Assembly: GCF_002355375.1 (NCBI RefSeq) | Contig: NZ_AP017312.1 | Location: 594,001 to 658,000, forward strand | Length of the DNA stretch: 64,000 nucleotides | DNA from: Aneurinibacillus soli | GTDB taxonomy: Bacteria; Bacillota; Bacilli; Aneurinibacillales; Aneurinibacillaceae | Direction of reading: 5' to 3' | In this document: piece by piece, positions 1 through 7,874 of the stretch | Position numbering within the stretch: position 1 is the first letter of the stretch | How the letters are laid out: the number at the start of each line of letters is the position of its first letter | Notes under the pieces: model-generated | What the model was told of the DNA's origin: nothing | Database searches by the model: none | What the model saw: only the letters and a program-made list of their open reading frames with translations | Translations under genes and position numbers: made by a program

Positions 1-1
1 G

Positions 2-292
2 CAGAAAGTGTTGTCTCGTACAGTAGGGCAGCGTGTGAAAGAAATCAAGATTGGCGATAAAACATACACCGGGCGCAGCGTGCGAGAACTACTTGATTTA
101 AATTCTTCGCATTTTACGCTTTCGATTGAGAAGAAAAACGTGGTGGTGCATACTCTTGGCTACGGCCACGGTGTCGGCATGAGCCAGTGGGGAGCGAACG
201 GCATGGCCAAAGAGGGGAAGAAGGCGGAGGAGATTGTGGCGTACTTTTATAAAGGGGTGCAGATTCAAAATGCCGAGAAGTGGCTGAAGTGA
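2..292 (+). CDS. spoIID: Stage II sporulation protein D, C-terminal part (5' end outside window)
   Basis: The open frame runs in from the window edge, so only the last ~96 residues are seen. They carry the SpoIID/LytB-family block with the motif GYGHGVGMSQWGA, followed by MAKEG and a typical YYKG-like end, close to Bacillus SpoIID. SpoIID is a membrane-anchored lytic transglycosylase that cleaves glycan strands left by SpoIIP during engulfment of the forespore. The GTG at 8 is only the first start-like codon inside the window, not the real start. Its position just before spoIIQ matches the conserved Bacillales order spoIID-spoIIQ-spoIIID-mbl. Confidence 0.93.
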   Translation, partial: QKVLSRTVGQRVKEIKIGDKTYTGRSVRELLDLNSSHFTLSIEKKNVVVHTLGYGHGVGMSQWGANGMAKEGKKAEEIVAYFYKGVQIQNAEKWLK

Positions 293-321
293 GTTTTCTG
301 GAGGGGAGAGTCAGCCGTAAG

Positions 322-540
322 GCTGGTGGTGGAGCAGGGAGAATGAGGAATCTGCTTGCCTTTCCTTTTCGCAGGGAAGTGGATACTGTCCGTTCCGGAA
401 GTGAAAAAGGGAAGGTGCAAAACATCCGGGTTAATTCAGTGAGGGAGACAATTGCACCTTCAGATCCTTTTTCACTTCCTCCACTGAGTAAGAAAAGCCG
501 GACAGCGCAGATTCTCCCATTCTCCCCGCTCCAAACCAGC
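322..540. repeat. Long nested palindromic intergenic element, copy A
   Basis: Seen in the sequence: 322-355 is complementary to 507-540 with a few mismatches. Inside it, the arms GGAAGTGAAAAAGG and GAAGGTGCAA (411-420) pair with 452-461 and the sequence just after, so the stretch can fold into one ~219-nt hairpin. It shares the core TCCRCTGRGTA (478-490) and a GCAGGGAAG...TGTCCG block with copies C and (inverted) D. It fills the spoIID-spoIIQ spacer with copy B. No coding frame here looks real. Confidence 0.75.
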
Positions 541-599
541 TTCGCTGCATTCTCTTTCACAAAACATCACTGAGATTTTAAAATTTTTTTACAAGCGGC

Positions 600-742
600 A
601 GCTTTGTGGGGTGGGAGGAGGGAAGCGAGAAGATGACGCCGTCCGGCCCTCTATACCCAGCGGAGCAGACAGTAGATACTTCTTATGTAGAGGGGAAAGG
701 CAAGGAATCTTTCGATTCCCTCCTCCCATCCCCCACCAAGCT
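600..742. repeat. Long nested palindromic intergenic element, copy B (opposite orientation to A)
   Basis: The outer arms 600-623 and 717-742 are complementary with small gaps; inner arms at 647-655 and 684-694 also pair. On the minus strand it carries the core TCCGCTGGGTA (654-665 on plus), shared with the other three copies. It is shorter than A, about 143 nt. The remaining 293-321, 541-599 and 743-831 are AT-rich and hold no gene; a weak sigma-F-like promoter could lie near 783-812. Confidence 0.7.
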
Positions 743-831
743 ACCGTTATGCATCCCAAAAAAGAAAAATTTTTTAAATCATGTTTATCCCCTCTTTTTC
801 CTGTCAAAGCTGGGTGATGAGGTGATAAACA

Positions 832-1581
832 ATGAATGAAGATCAAATGAAACAAACAGGCTCTTCATCCCCGGTTAAAAAAGTGCAAACCAGCAGATGG
901 AGACGAATGGCAAGTAAAAAATGGATTTTTCCCGCTGCCTACATGGGGATTGCGGCTATCATACTGGCGGGCGTAATGTGGTATCAGAACAGCAAAGATT
1001 TCTCCTTCACGAATGAAACGCCGAAGGCCATTCCGCAGTCTGTTGAGCCGGACAGCGGACAGGCTCAAACTGCCCAGCTTCCGGATGAACAAAAGGCCGT
1101 CCCAGTAAATGCAGAGGCACCGTTTGTATGGCCAGCCAAAGCTGAAGCGGACACGCACAAAGTGATGAACTTCTTTGATGAGACAGCGGACAAGAAAGAT
1201 CAGGAAGCAGCATTGATTCAATACGACAATTCGTATTGGCCAAACACAGGCATTGCGATTGCAGCTAAAAATAAGAAATCGTTTGAAGTAACAGCGGCTC
1301 TTGACGGTAAAGTGACGAAGGCGGAACGCGACCCAATGCTTGGCTATCAGGTCGAGGTGAAGCACGATAATGGAATGTCTACCGTATATGCAAGTCTCGA
1401 TGAGATGAACGTAAAAGCAGGCGATCAGGTAAAACAGGGTGCGGTTGTTGGCATGGCAGGACGCAATGTATTCGAGAAAAATCTCGGCATTCACCTCCAT
1501 TTTGAAGTGCACAAAGACGGGCATGCAGTAGCGCCGGATACATATCTACCGGCTTCCCGAACTTCCACATCGGCAAAATAA
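832..1581 (+). CDS. spoIIQ: Stage II sporulation protein Q, M23-like
   Basis: 249 aa. SpoIIQ sits in the forespore membrane and pairs with SpoIIIAH across the intermembrane space to form the engulfment zipper and feeding channel. Residues 31-50 form one membrane segment; residues ~150-240 are a LytM/M23 peptidase fold ending in HLHFE (221-225). The first zinc-binding motif of active LytM enzymes (HxxxD) is replaced by NTGIA (138-142), so the zinc site is incomplete, as in Bacillus SpoIIQ. The start ATG has a good Shine-Dalgarno (GAGGTGAT). Expected sigma-F control is inferred from the family; the promoter is not clear. Confidence 0.93.
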   Translation: MNEDQMKQTGSSSPVKKVQTSRWRRMASKKWIFPAAYMGIAAIILAGVMWYQNSKDFSFTNETPKAIPQSVEPDSGQAQTAQLPDEQKAVPVNAEAPFVWPAKAEADTHKVMNFFDETADKKDQEAALIQYDNSYWPNTGIAIAAKNKKSFEVTAALDGKVTKAERDPMLGYQVEVKHDNGMSTVYASLDEMNVKAGDQVKQGAVVGMAGRNVFEKNLGIHLHFEVHKDGHAVAPDTYLPASRTSTSAK

Positions 1582-1604
1582 CAAGAAAATAGAAGGAAAT
1601 GAAG

Positions 1605-1642
1605 AAAAAAGGCTGATTAGTACATGCTATCAGCCTTTTTTC
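1605..1642 (+). terminator. Rho-independent terminator after spoIIQ
   Basis: The stem AAGGCTGATTAG / CTATCAGCCTT has a short loop and a run of six T. It separates spoIIQ from spoIIID. Confidence 0.9.
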
Positions 1643-1711
1643 GCATATATACGGCCTTGCCTCAATATACTGTATCAGACCAACGACCATAAGGTTTAGG
1701 AGGCGAGAGGA

Positions 1712-1999
1712 GTGCACGATTACATCAAGGAGCGAACGATGAAAATCGGCCACTACATTGTCGAAACTCGTAATACCGTTCGCAAGATTGCCAAAGAGTT
1801 TGGCGTGTCGAAAAGTACGGTGCACAAAGACTTAACAGAACGACTCCCGGAAATTAATCCTGAGCTGGCTAACGAAGTGAAAGAGATCCTCGAATATCAC
1901 AAATCTGTTCGTCATCTGCGAGGAGGAGAAGCAACGAAGATCAAGTACAAACGCAAGAGTAGAAGCTACCGGAAGGAGGAAGCAGAAGAGTTGGCCTGA
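1712..1999 (+). CDS. spoIIID: Mother-cell transcription regulator SpoIIID
   Basis: 95 aa, nearly the size of Bacillus SpoIIID, and almost identical to it over the first 75 residues (helix-turn-helix around KIAKEFGVSKSTVHKDL, then HLRGGEATK). SpoIIID binds DNA and tunes the sigma-E and sigma-K regulons in the mother cell. The start is GTG at 1712, preceded by AGGAGG at 1698; the next ATG would cut off the conserved HDYIKERT beginning. A sigma-E-like promoter may lie at about 1643-1672 (GCATATA and CAATATACT, ~13 nt apart). That is weak evidence, but it agrees with family regulation. The basic C-terminal tail differs from the Bacillus sequence. Confidence 0.97.
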   Translation: MHDYIKERTMKIGHYIVETRNTVRKIAKEFGVSKSTVHKDLTERLPEINPELANEVKEILEYHKSVRHLRGGEATKIKYKRKSRSYRKEEAEELA

Positions 2000-2011
2000 T
2001 GTAAAATCTCC

Positions 2012-2040
2012 TTGTTACAGTACAATATGCGTAGTACAAT
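2012..2040 (+). promoter_or_regulatory. Sigma-A promoter for mbl
   Basis: TTGTTA (2012-2017), a 17-nt spacer, then TACAAT (2035-2040). It lies between the spoIIID stop and the mbl start. Confidence 0.6.
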
Positions 2041-2081
2041 ATTCTGATGATATAACTGTTAATTACAGGGAGGCTCTTTTC

Positions 2082-3098
2082 ATGTTAGGCAAAGATATAG
2101 GAATTGATTTAGGAACGGCCAACGTCGTTATTTATGTCCGGGGGCGCGGCGTTGTGCTTGATGAACCTTCAGTCGTAGCTATTGACAGCTTTAGTAAACG
2201 GGTGCTTGCTGTAGGGGAGGAAGCACGCCGTATGGTTGGGCGTACGCCGGGCAATATCGTGGCGATTCGTCCGCTTCGGGATGGGGTGATTGCGGATTTT
2301 GACATTACAGAAGCAATGCTGAATCATTTCATTAAAAAAATCGGCATCAAGGGATTCATGGCTCGGCCGCGTATCTTGATCTGTACACCTACGAATATTA
2401 CATCGGTAGAGCAAAAAGCGATTCGGGAAGCAGCGCAGCGATGCGGAGCAAGAGAAGTGTTCCTGGAAGAAGAACCAAAAGTAGCTGCTGTGGGAGCCGG
2501 TATGGATATTTTTCAGCCGTATGGCAACATGGTAGTAGATATGGGCGGTGGAACAACCGATGTTGCGGTACTCTCTATGGGGGACATCGTCACCGCCTCT
2601 TCTATTAAAATGGCCGGGGACAAGTGTGACCTTGCTATTATGAAATATATTAAAGAAAAGTACAAGCTTCTCATTGGCGAACGCACTGCTGAAGATATTA
2701 AAATTCAGATCGGAACGGTATTTCCGGGATCGCGCACGGACTCGATCGATATACGCGGCCGCGACATGGTATCAGGACTGCCACAGACTGTTACGATTAC
2801 GTCAGAAGAAGTATGTACGGCGCTACAAGAGATTGCACAGGCAATTGTTCTCGCTTCCAAAAGCGTGCTGGAACGCACACCACCGGAACTCTCGGCAGAT
2901 ATCATTGACCATGGAATCATGCTGACAGGTGGAGGCGCACAGCTGCACGGCCTTGATCGTCTGCTGGCAGAAGAGCTTAAAGTGCCTGTAATGATTGCCG
3001 AACAGCCGATGGCCTGCGTAGCGATAGGAACGGGACTTATGCTGGAAAATCTGGACAAGTCTCCCCAGAATAGAAGGAAGAAAAAGATTTTTTCATAG
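2082..3098 (+). CDS. mbl: MreB-family actin-like cell-shape protein Mbl
   Basis: 338 aa, standard for the MreB/Mbl/MreBH family. Bacterial actin motifs are clear: phosphate-1 loop DLGTANVVIY at the N-terminus, VVDMGGGTTDVAV, and GGGAQLHG near the C-terminus. It assembles into short membrane-bound filaments that steer the elongation machinery (RodA, PBPs, MreCD) and wall insertion. The name Mbl rather than MreB rests on its position after spoIIID and before flhO/flhP, which is the Bacillus mbl locus. A basic C-terminal tail (RRKKK) may aid membrane contact. Start ATG at 2082 follows a GGGAGG Shine-Dalgarno. Confidence 0.93.
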   Translation: MLGKDIGIDLGTANVVIYVRGRGVVLDEPSVVAIDSFSKRVLAVGEEARRMVGRTPGNIVAIRPLRDGVIADFDITEAMLNHFIKKIGIKGFMARPRILICTPTNITSVEQKAIREAAQRCGAREVFLEEEPKVAAVGAGMDIFQPYGNMVVDMGGGTTDVAVLSMGDIVTASSIKMAGDKCDLAIMKYIKEKYKLLIGERTAEDIKIQIGTVFPGSRTDSIDIRGRDMVSGLPQTVTITSEEVCTALQEIAQAIVLASKSVLERTPPELSADIIDHGIMLTGGGAQLHGLDRLLAEELKVPVMIAEQPMACVAIGTGLMLENLDKSPQNRRKKKIFS

Positions 3099-3180
3099 AG
3101 TTCAGTCTGCTATAATAAACACAATAGGACCCCTCCCTTTTTTTGCCTAACACGTATCTTATGAAAGTAAGGTGAGAGCC

Positions 3181-4068
3181 ATGTTGCGTGGTTTAGACGC
3201 TGCAGCGTCTGGAATGATGGCCAATCAGGCACGTCAGGACGCATTAACGAATAATCTTGCAAACGTAAATACACCGGGTTACAAAACAGATAATGCGGCA
3301 TTCCGCTCGTTCCCGGAAGTGCTGATTGAGCGCATTCGGGATATGGATGGCAGTGCGGCGAATGGACTTGGTAGCAAGCAGATTCTCGGTCAGCTCACAC
3401 ACGGGGTGTACAATCAGGAGCTTGTGCCGAATTTTGCCCAGGGCGATGCGCTTGAAACCGGGAAAGAGCTGAATTTTGCGATTGAAGACGGGATGCTTGC
3501 ACCGCAGGTTATTGATGGTCGAAGTGTACAGCCGCGTACATTTTTCAAGGTGCAGAAGCCAGGTGAGAACGGTGGTGCACCAGAGATTTTCTACACGCGG
3601 AGCGGGAACTGGACGATGAATGCGGCCGGATATTTGGCTACACCAGAAGGATATGAGGTGCTTAACGCCAATAACCAGCCGATTAATTTGCGGACACTGC
3701 TTGGCAATCAGCCGCTGTCGAAGAAGACGCTTGTGGTAACGCCTCAGGGCCAGCTCACAGCGCCGCTTACACCTAGTTCACAGCCGGTACAGCTTGGAAT
3801 CGTACGAGTCGATAATCCGGCGCTTACCATGATTAAAGAGATGGACACAGCTTTCCGTTATACAGGAGCAGGCCAGCCAGCCGCATTTAATCCGCTGCGT
3901 GATGCTGCTGTTTCCATCAAGCAGGGTTATGTGGAGCGCTCCAATGTAGATGCGGGTCGTACGATGACAGACATGATGAATGTCATTCGCAGCTATGAGG
4001 CGAATCAGAAAGTGCTAAGTGCGTATGATACGACACTCCAGAAGCTCGCTGAAGTAGCGAGAGTATAA
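3181..4068 (+). CDS. flhO: Flagellar basal-body rod/hook protein FlhO (FlgF/FlgG family)
   Basis: 295 aa. The N-terminal rod signature LRGLDAAASGMMANQ...NNLANVNTPGYK and the C-terminal FlgG-type helix SNVDAGRTMTDMMNVIRSYEANQKVL identify an axial flagellar protein of the distal rod. A GTG lies 9 nt upstream, but it falls inside the Shine-Dalgarno (AAGGTGAG, 3169-3176), so ATG 3181 is chosen. It is paired with flhP 18 nt downstream, as in Bacillus. A TATAAT at 3111-3116 could be a promoter -10; its -35 is poor. Confidence 0.9.
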   Translation: MLRGLDAAASGMMANQARQDALTNNLANVNTPGYKTDNAAFRSFPEVLIERIRDMDGSAANGLGSKQILGQLTHGVYNQELVPNFAQGDALETGKELNFAIEDGMLAPQVIDGRSVQPRTFFKVQKPGENGGAPEIFYTRSGNWTMNAAGYLATPEGYEVLNANNQPINLRTLLGNQPLSKKTLVVTPQGQLTAPLTPSSQPVQLGIVRVDNPALTMIKEMDTAFRYTGAGQPAAFNPLRDAAVSIKQGYVERSNVDAGRTMTDMMNVIRSYEANQKVLSAYDTTLQKLAEVARV

Positions 4069-4086
4069 GGGCGAGAGGAGTAAACT

Positions 4087-4950
4087 ATGAATCACGCGAT
4101 GATCAATGCCGCATCCGGCGTGCGGGCGATGCAGCTGCGTGTCGATACGATTGCGAACAATCTAGCCAATTCGGATACCGTGGGCTTCAAGTCAAGCGAT
4201 ACGACGTTCGCTTCGATGCTGACCCGCAAGCTTGATAACCAGCCGTATCCTCAGTATGAGCAAGGGCGTCAGACCCCATATGGAACTCGTCCGGGATTTG
4301 GTGCTAAAGAAGCGCTGCAAGTCGTGAATTATACACAGGGTTCGATGAAGCAGACCGATTCTCCGACAGATTTGTTTCTGCAGGGAGAAGAAGCGCTTTT
4401 CCGTGTGCAGCGAGCGGGTGTAAACGGGCGCCCGAATGAAACCTACTTTACACGAGCGGGTAACTTTTCACTGATGCCTACAAATAACGGGCAGCTTGCT
4501 CTTCTGACGGCTCAGGGAGATGCTGTAATGGATAATGCAGGGCAGCCGGTTCGGATTCCATCCGGTGCCACGAACTTTACGGTTAATGCAGATGGACAGA
4601 TTGTATATAAACTGAATGATGTGCAAACACAGGGGCCGCGCATCGGGGTTTACACTGTTCAGAACTTGAATATTTTACATCCGGCCGGTGAAAATTATTA
4701 CCGTGTACCGGTTGAGCAGATAGGCGGCAATGCCCAATGGACAGATTATGTCCGGCTGTCGAATGCTAATGGAGCAGCCATGCCGAATGGTGTTGGCATT
4801 CAGCAGCGGGCGTTAGAAGCATCTAATGTCGATCTGCGCAAAGAGATGACCATGCTGATTGAAGCACAGCGCGGCTTGCAGTTTAATGCCCGAGCGATAT
4901 CCTTCAATGATCAGATGTCAGATATTACGAATCGAATTTATAAGGGTTGA
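4087..4950 (+). CDS. flhP: Flagellar basal-body rod/hook protein FlhP (FlgG family)
   Basis: 287 aa. N-terminal signature MINAASGVRAMQ...TIANNLANSDTVGFKSS and C-terminal SNVDLRKEMTMLIEAQRGLQFNARAI are the paired terminal helices of flagellar axial proteins. The middle holds the variable FlgG-like D1 domain. It forms part of the rod that crosses the peptidoglycan. The gene follows flhO with its own Shine-Dalgarno (GAGAGGAG) and is followed directly by the small EpuA-like gene, probably in one transcript. Confidence 0.9.
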   Translation: MNHAMINAASGVRAMQLRVDTIANNLANSDTVGFKSSDTTFASMLTRKLDNQPYPQYEQGRQTPYGTRPGFGAKEALQVVNYTQGSMKQTDSPTDLFLQGEEALFRVQRAGVNGRPNETYFTRAGNFSLMPTNNGQLALLTAQGDAVMDNAGQPVRIPSGATNFTVNADGQIVYKLNDVQTQGPRIGVYTVQNLNILHPAGENYYRVPVEQIGGNAQWTDYVRLSNANGAAMPNGVGIQQRALEASNVDLRKEMTMLIEAQRGLQFNARAISFNDQMSDITNRIYKG

Positions 4951-4951
4951 T

Positions 4952-5203
4952 ATGATGCCAGAACAAAGCAGGCCATCAGGAGCTTCGGCAGCGCAAACCC
5001 GGCAGGAGAGTGCAGCACCGCAGCGTAAGAAGCGCCGGGACCGCGCTCCGATGCTGGCACGAATTATGCTGATTCCCTTTTTGTTGTTCATTGCGTTGAT
5101 TGCGGGAGCGATTACGGGCTACAGTATCTTGGGAAAAGGGTCTGCAGTAGAGGTATTTGATCTGCATACCTGGAAGCATATGTATGATTTAGTGTTCAGT
5201 TAA
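4952..5203 (+). CDS. EpuA-like small membrane protein (often annotated DNA-directed RNA polymerase subunit beta)
   Basis: 83 aa. An N-terminal polar, Gln/Ala/Arg-rich segment (1-35, ending in the basic patch RKKRRDR) is followed by one membrane segment (about 36-58) and a short outer tail ending HTWKHMYDLVFS. This layout is that of the EpuA family (Pfam EpuA), a group of unknown function misnamed in databases after RNA polymerase beta. It begins 1 nt after the flhP stop; ATG 4952 or 4955 could be used, with AAGGG at 4942 as ribosome site. Its stop lies inside the operon terminator. Confidence 0.75.
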   Translation: MMPEQSRPSGASAAQTRQESAAPQRKKRRDRAPMLARIMLIPFLLFIALIAGAITGYSILGKGSAVEVFDLHTWKHMYDLVFS

Positions 5204-5222
5204 TCGGGAACACTTTTCTTTT
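5191..5222 (+). terminator. Terminator overlapping the stop codon of the EpuA-like gene
   Basis: Stem AGTGTTC / GAACACT with loop AGTTAATCGG, then a T-rich tract. The stop codon TAA (5201-5203) is in the loop. Confidence 0.75.
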
Positions 5223-5275
5223 TTTACTTATATATTTCTAAAAATTTCTATAAAGATTTTTACCAGAAGGGTTGG

Positions 5276-5779
5276 ATGAAAATGGAGAGAGAGAAACAGC
5301 GCGAACTACTCCATATTCTGGAGGAAAATGGACGACGTTCCGCCGAAACAATTGCAACAATGCTTGGCACATCCATTGAAGAAGTCAAGGAAACCATCGA
5401 GAAGCTGGAAAAAGAAAAAATCATTATCAAATATCCGGCGATTGTGAACTGGGAGAAAGTTGACGAAAATGATCTGGTAACCGCTATGATTGATGTGAAG
5501 GTGACACCGAAGCGCGAAGTAGGTTTCGATGAAATTGCGGAACGTATCTACCGTTTTCCGGAAGTGCAGTCTGTATACTTAATGTCCGGTGCGTATGATT
5601 TATCAGTTGTAATTGAAGGGAAAACCATGCGTCAGGTTGCTCAGTTCGTATCAGAGAAGCTGTCTGCCCTTGATTCCGTTATTTCGACAACAACACACTT
5701 CATTCTCAAAAAATACAAGCATGACGGCGTAATTCTTGAGAAGCCGGAAGACGACAAAAGGATGGTTGTAACTCCATGA
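5276..5779 (+). CDS. alaR: Lrp/AsnC-family regulator, AlaR (YugG) type
   Basis: 167 aa. Residues 1-60 form an N-terminal winged helix-turn-helix and ~65-145 a RAM (amino-acid binding) domain with the pattern FPEVQSVYLMSGAYDLSV. In Bacillus subtilis the equivalent gene (yugG/alaR) activates the adjacent aminotransferase gene alaT (yugH). Here the stop overlaps the start of such an aminotransferase by 4 nt (ATGA at 5776), so the two are translationally coupled. The basic C-terminal extension is typical of this subgroup. The start ATG 5276 is preceded by AGAAGG; ATG 5282 is an alternative. Confidence 0.85.
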   Translation: MKMEREKQRELLHILEENGRRSAETIATMLGTSIEEVKETIEKLEKEKIIIKYPAIVNWEKVDENDLVTAMIDVKVTPKREVGFDEIAERIYRFPEVQSVYLMSGAYDLSVVIEGKTMRQVAQFVSEKLSALDSVISTTTHFILKKYKHDGVILEKPEDDKRMVVTP

Positions 5780-6957
5780 GTATGCAGCAGATGACGACCA
5801 ACCAGAGACTATCCCGTACCATTCAACAGATTCCGCCGTCCGGTATTCGCCGCTTCTTCGAGCTGGCATCTTCCATGGAAGGAGTCGTATCGCTTGGCGT
5901 AGGCGAGCCGGACTTCGTAACCCCGTGGCACATGCGTGAAGCAGCGATCACATCGCTTGAACGTGGATATACAGCTTATACATCGAATAGCGGTATGTAT
6001 GAGTTACGTGAAGAAATCTGCCGGTACTTATCTTCTTCATTTGGTGTCGGCTACAATCCGAATAATGAAGTGTTGATTACAGTTGGGGCGAGTGAAGGCA
6101 TTGATATCGCGTTGCGTGCCCTGCTTGATCCAGGCGATGAAGTACTTGTTGTGGAGCCGTGCTACGTATCGTATGATCCGGTTGTTCGCCTTGCAGGTGG
6201 TGTGCCGGTCGCTGTCCGCACCTCACTTGAGGATCAATTCAAGCTGACACCGGAGCAACTCGAAGCACAAATTACAGACCGGACCAAGGCGATTATCTTC
6301 TGCTTCCCGAACAATCCAACTGGCTCGATCATGACTAAAGAAGAGTTAAACGCATTAGCGCGGGTGATCGAGAAGCATGATCTGATTGTAATTTCAGATG
6401 AGATTTATGCCGAACTGACGTATGATACGGAGCACACAAGCTTCGCCTCGTTGCTGGGCATGAAAGATCGGACGATTCTTCTATCCGGTTTCTCCAAAGC
6501 ATTCGCGATGACCGGCTGGCGTATCGGCTATGCAGCCGGTCCGGAAGATATTATTCAGGCGATGGTCAAAATTCACCAGTATACCATGTTGTGTGCCCCG
6601 ATCATGGGTCAGATAGCGGCTCTTGAAGCGCTGCGTCATGGGATGGACGACAAAAATCGTATGGTAGAGAGCTACCGTCAGCGCCGCAACTACATTGTCA
6701 AGGCATTCGGACAGATTGGGTTGACCTGTCACAAGCCAGAAGGTGCATTTTATGCGTTTCCATCCATTGCATCGTCTGGCATGACAGCGGAAGACTTCGC
6801 TGAGCAGCTGATCCTGGAGCAAAAAGTGGCGGTCGTGCCAGGAAGTGTATTCGGAGACGGTGGTGCACTGCACATCCGTTGTTCGTATGCGACGTCGATG
6901 GAGAATTTAGAGATTGCGATTGATCGGATGGATCAATTTTTACAGAAGCATAAGTAA
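5776..6957 (+). CDS. alaT: PLP-dependent class I/II aminotransferase, AlaT (YugH) type
   Basis: 393 aa, full length for the family. It holds the cofactor motifs FPNNPTGS (~177-184), SDEIYAEL (207-214) and the Schiff-base lysine K241 in SGFSKAFAMTGWR, plus the distal arginine in HIRCSYA. It transfers amino groups between alanine or another amino acid and a keto acid in the cytoplasm; the alanine assignment comes from the Bacillus alaR-alaT pair and the fused gene order here, not from the sequence alone. It overlaps the upstream regulator by 4 nt. A candidate terminator follows at 7021. Confidence 0.86.
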   Translation: MSMQQMTTNQRLSRTIQQIPPSGIRRFFELASSMEGVVSLGVGEPDFVTPWHMREAAITSLERGYTAYTSNSGMYELREEICRYLSSSFGVGYNPNNEVLITVGASEGIDIALRALLDPGDEVLVVEPCYVSYDPVVRLAGGVPVAVRTSLEDQFKLTPEQLEAQITDRTKAIIFCFPNNPTGSIMTKEELNALARVIEKHDLIVISDEIYAELTYDTEHTSFASLLGMKDRTILLSGFSKAFAMTGWRIGYAAGPEDIIQAMVKIHQYTMLCAPIMGQIAALEALRHGMDDKNRMVESYRQRRNYIVKAFGQIGLTCHKPEGAFYAFPSIASSGMTAEDFAEQLILEQKVAVVPGSVFGDGGALHIRCSYATSMENLEIAIDRMDQFLQKHK

Positions 6958-7020
6958 GAGAGAAGAGCAAACGGGATTTTGCATTTATGTTTGTACTTTT
7001 GGGTAACTTGATATAAAATG

Positions 7021-7056
7021 AAGGCGGTGCAGGTTATTCTGTACCGCCTTATTTCG
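7021..7056 (+). terminator. Probable terminator after the aminotransferase
   Basis: AAGGCGGTGCAG pairs with CTGTACCGCCTT (11 of 12 positions), but the T tract after it is weak (ATTTCG). It may work in both directions or act as a barrier before the next gene. Confidence 0.6.
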
Positions 7057-7066
7057 TATGTGAAGC

Positions 7067-7840
7067 GTGAAGCAAAGAATGGATGATTCAATCATGACTA
7101 TACAGAAGCGGGTATGGGTTTTGCAGGTGCCATTTCTGGCTGCGACGCGCCAGGAAACTGCAGACCATCTGGCCCAACGCATTCAGCAGGGAGAGCGAAT
7201 GCAGGTCGTAACAGCGAACCCGGAGATTGTGATGCTCGGGCGCGAGAGTTCGTCTTATATGAAACTGCTGCAGCAGGCAGATGTGATCACACCAGACGGG
7301 ATCGGGGTAGTACTGGCCTCCCGCTGGATCGGAGAGCCACTTCCGGAGCGCGTGGCAGGCTATGAATTGTTGCACACGTTAATGGAGCATGCTAATCAGC
7401 ATGGCTGGAGCTATGTACTCGTGGGGGCGTCTCCTGCATCGTGCACAGGAGCAGCGGAAACACTACAGAAAATGTATCCGCAGGCGCAATGCGCAGGGCA
7501 TTTCGACGGGTATTTTACACCGGAGAAGGAAAAGGTCATCCTTGCAAGCATTCGGGACGCTAAGCCACAGTTTCTGTTTGTTGGATTAGGGGCACCACGT
7601 CAGGAAGAATGGATTGCTCGTCATCTAAAAGAGTTGCCAGTTAATCTCGCGATGGGTGTCGGGGGGAGTCTGGACGTGCTATCTGGTACAGTGGCACGTG
7701 CGCCAGAGATGTGGCAGAAGCTGAATTTGGAATGGCTATACCGCCTGCTTTCCCAGCCGAAGCGCTGGAGAAGACAGCTGTTGCTGCCGAAGTTCGCTTT
7801 GTCCGTGCTGTGGAATCAGGTCATACTACGCAAGAAATAG
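7067..7840 (+). CDS. WecG/TagA/CpsF-family (GT26) glycosyltransferase
   Basis: 257 aa. The family pattern is complete: TANPEIVM, DVITPDGIGVV with the catalytic aspartate, the PERVAGYEL motif, FVGLGAPRQEEWI, and GVGGSLDVLSGTVARAPEMW near the end. These enzymes add ManNAc (TagA, wall teichoic acid) or ManNAcA (WecG) to undecaprenyl-PP-GlcNAc on the inner membrane face. The TagO-like gene 34 nt downstream makes that acceptor, so both probably build a teichoic-acid-like or secondary cell wall polymer. The start is uncertain: GTG 7067, ATG 7079 or ATG 7094, none with a strong ribosome site. Confidence 0.85.
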   Translation: MKQRMDDSIMTIQKRVWVLQVPFLAATRQETADHLAQRIQQGERMQVVTANPEIVMLGRESSSYMKLLQQADVITPDGIGVVLASRWIGEPLPERVAGYELLHTLMEHANQHGWSYVLVGASPASCTGAAETLQKMYPQAQCAGHFDGYFTPEKEKVILASIRDAKPQFLFVGLGAPRQEEWIARHLKELPVNLAMGVGGSLDVLSGTVARAPEMWQKLNLEWLYRLLSQPKRWRRQLLLPKFALSVLWNQVILRKK

Positions 7841-7874
7841 ACGTAGAAATTTAAATAGCACAAGGAGAGAAACC

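Noticed and set aside
114-573. Open frames on both strands across the spoIID-spoIIQ spacer (148 and 97 codons)
   Set aside because: They run through palindrome A, have no ribosome site, and their overlap on both strands comes from the inverted repeat.
783-812. Sigma-F-like promoter before spoIIQ
   Set aside because: Only a partial match to the sigma-F boxes; kept out of the feature list as too weak.
589-855. Open frames of 68-88 codons over palindrome B
   Set aside because: Both strands are open only because the DNA is nearly self-complementary; no family resemblance and no ribosome site.
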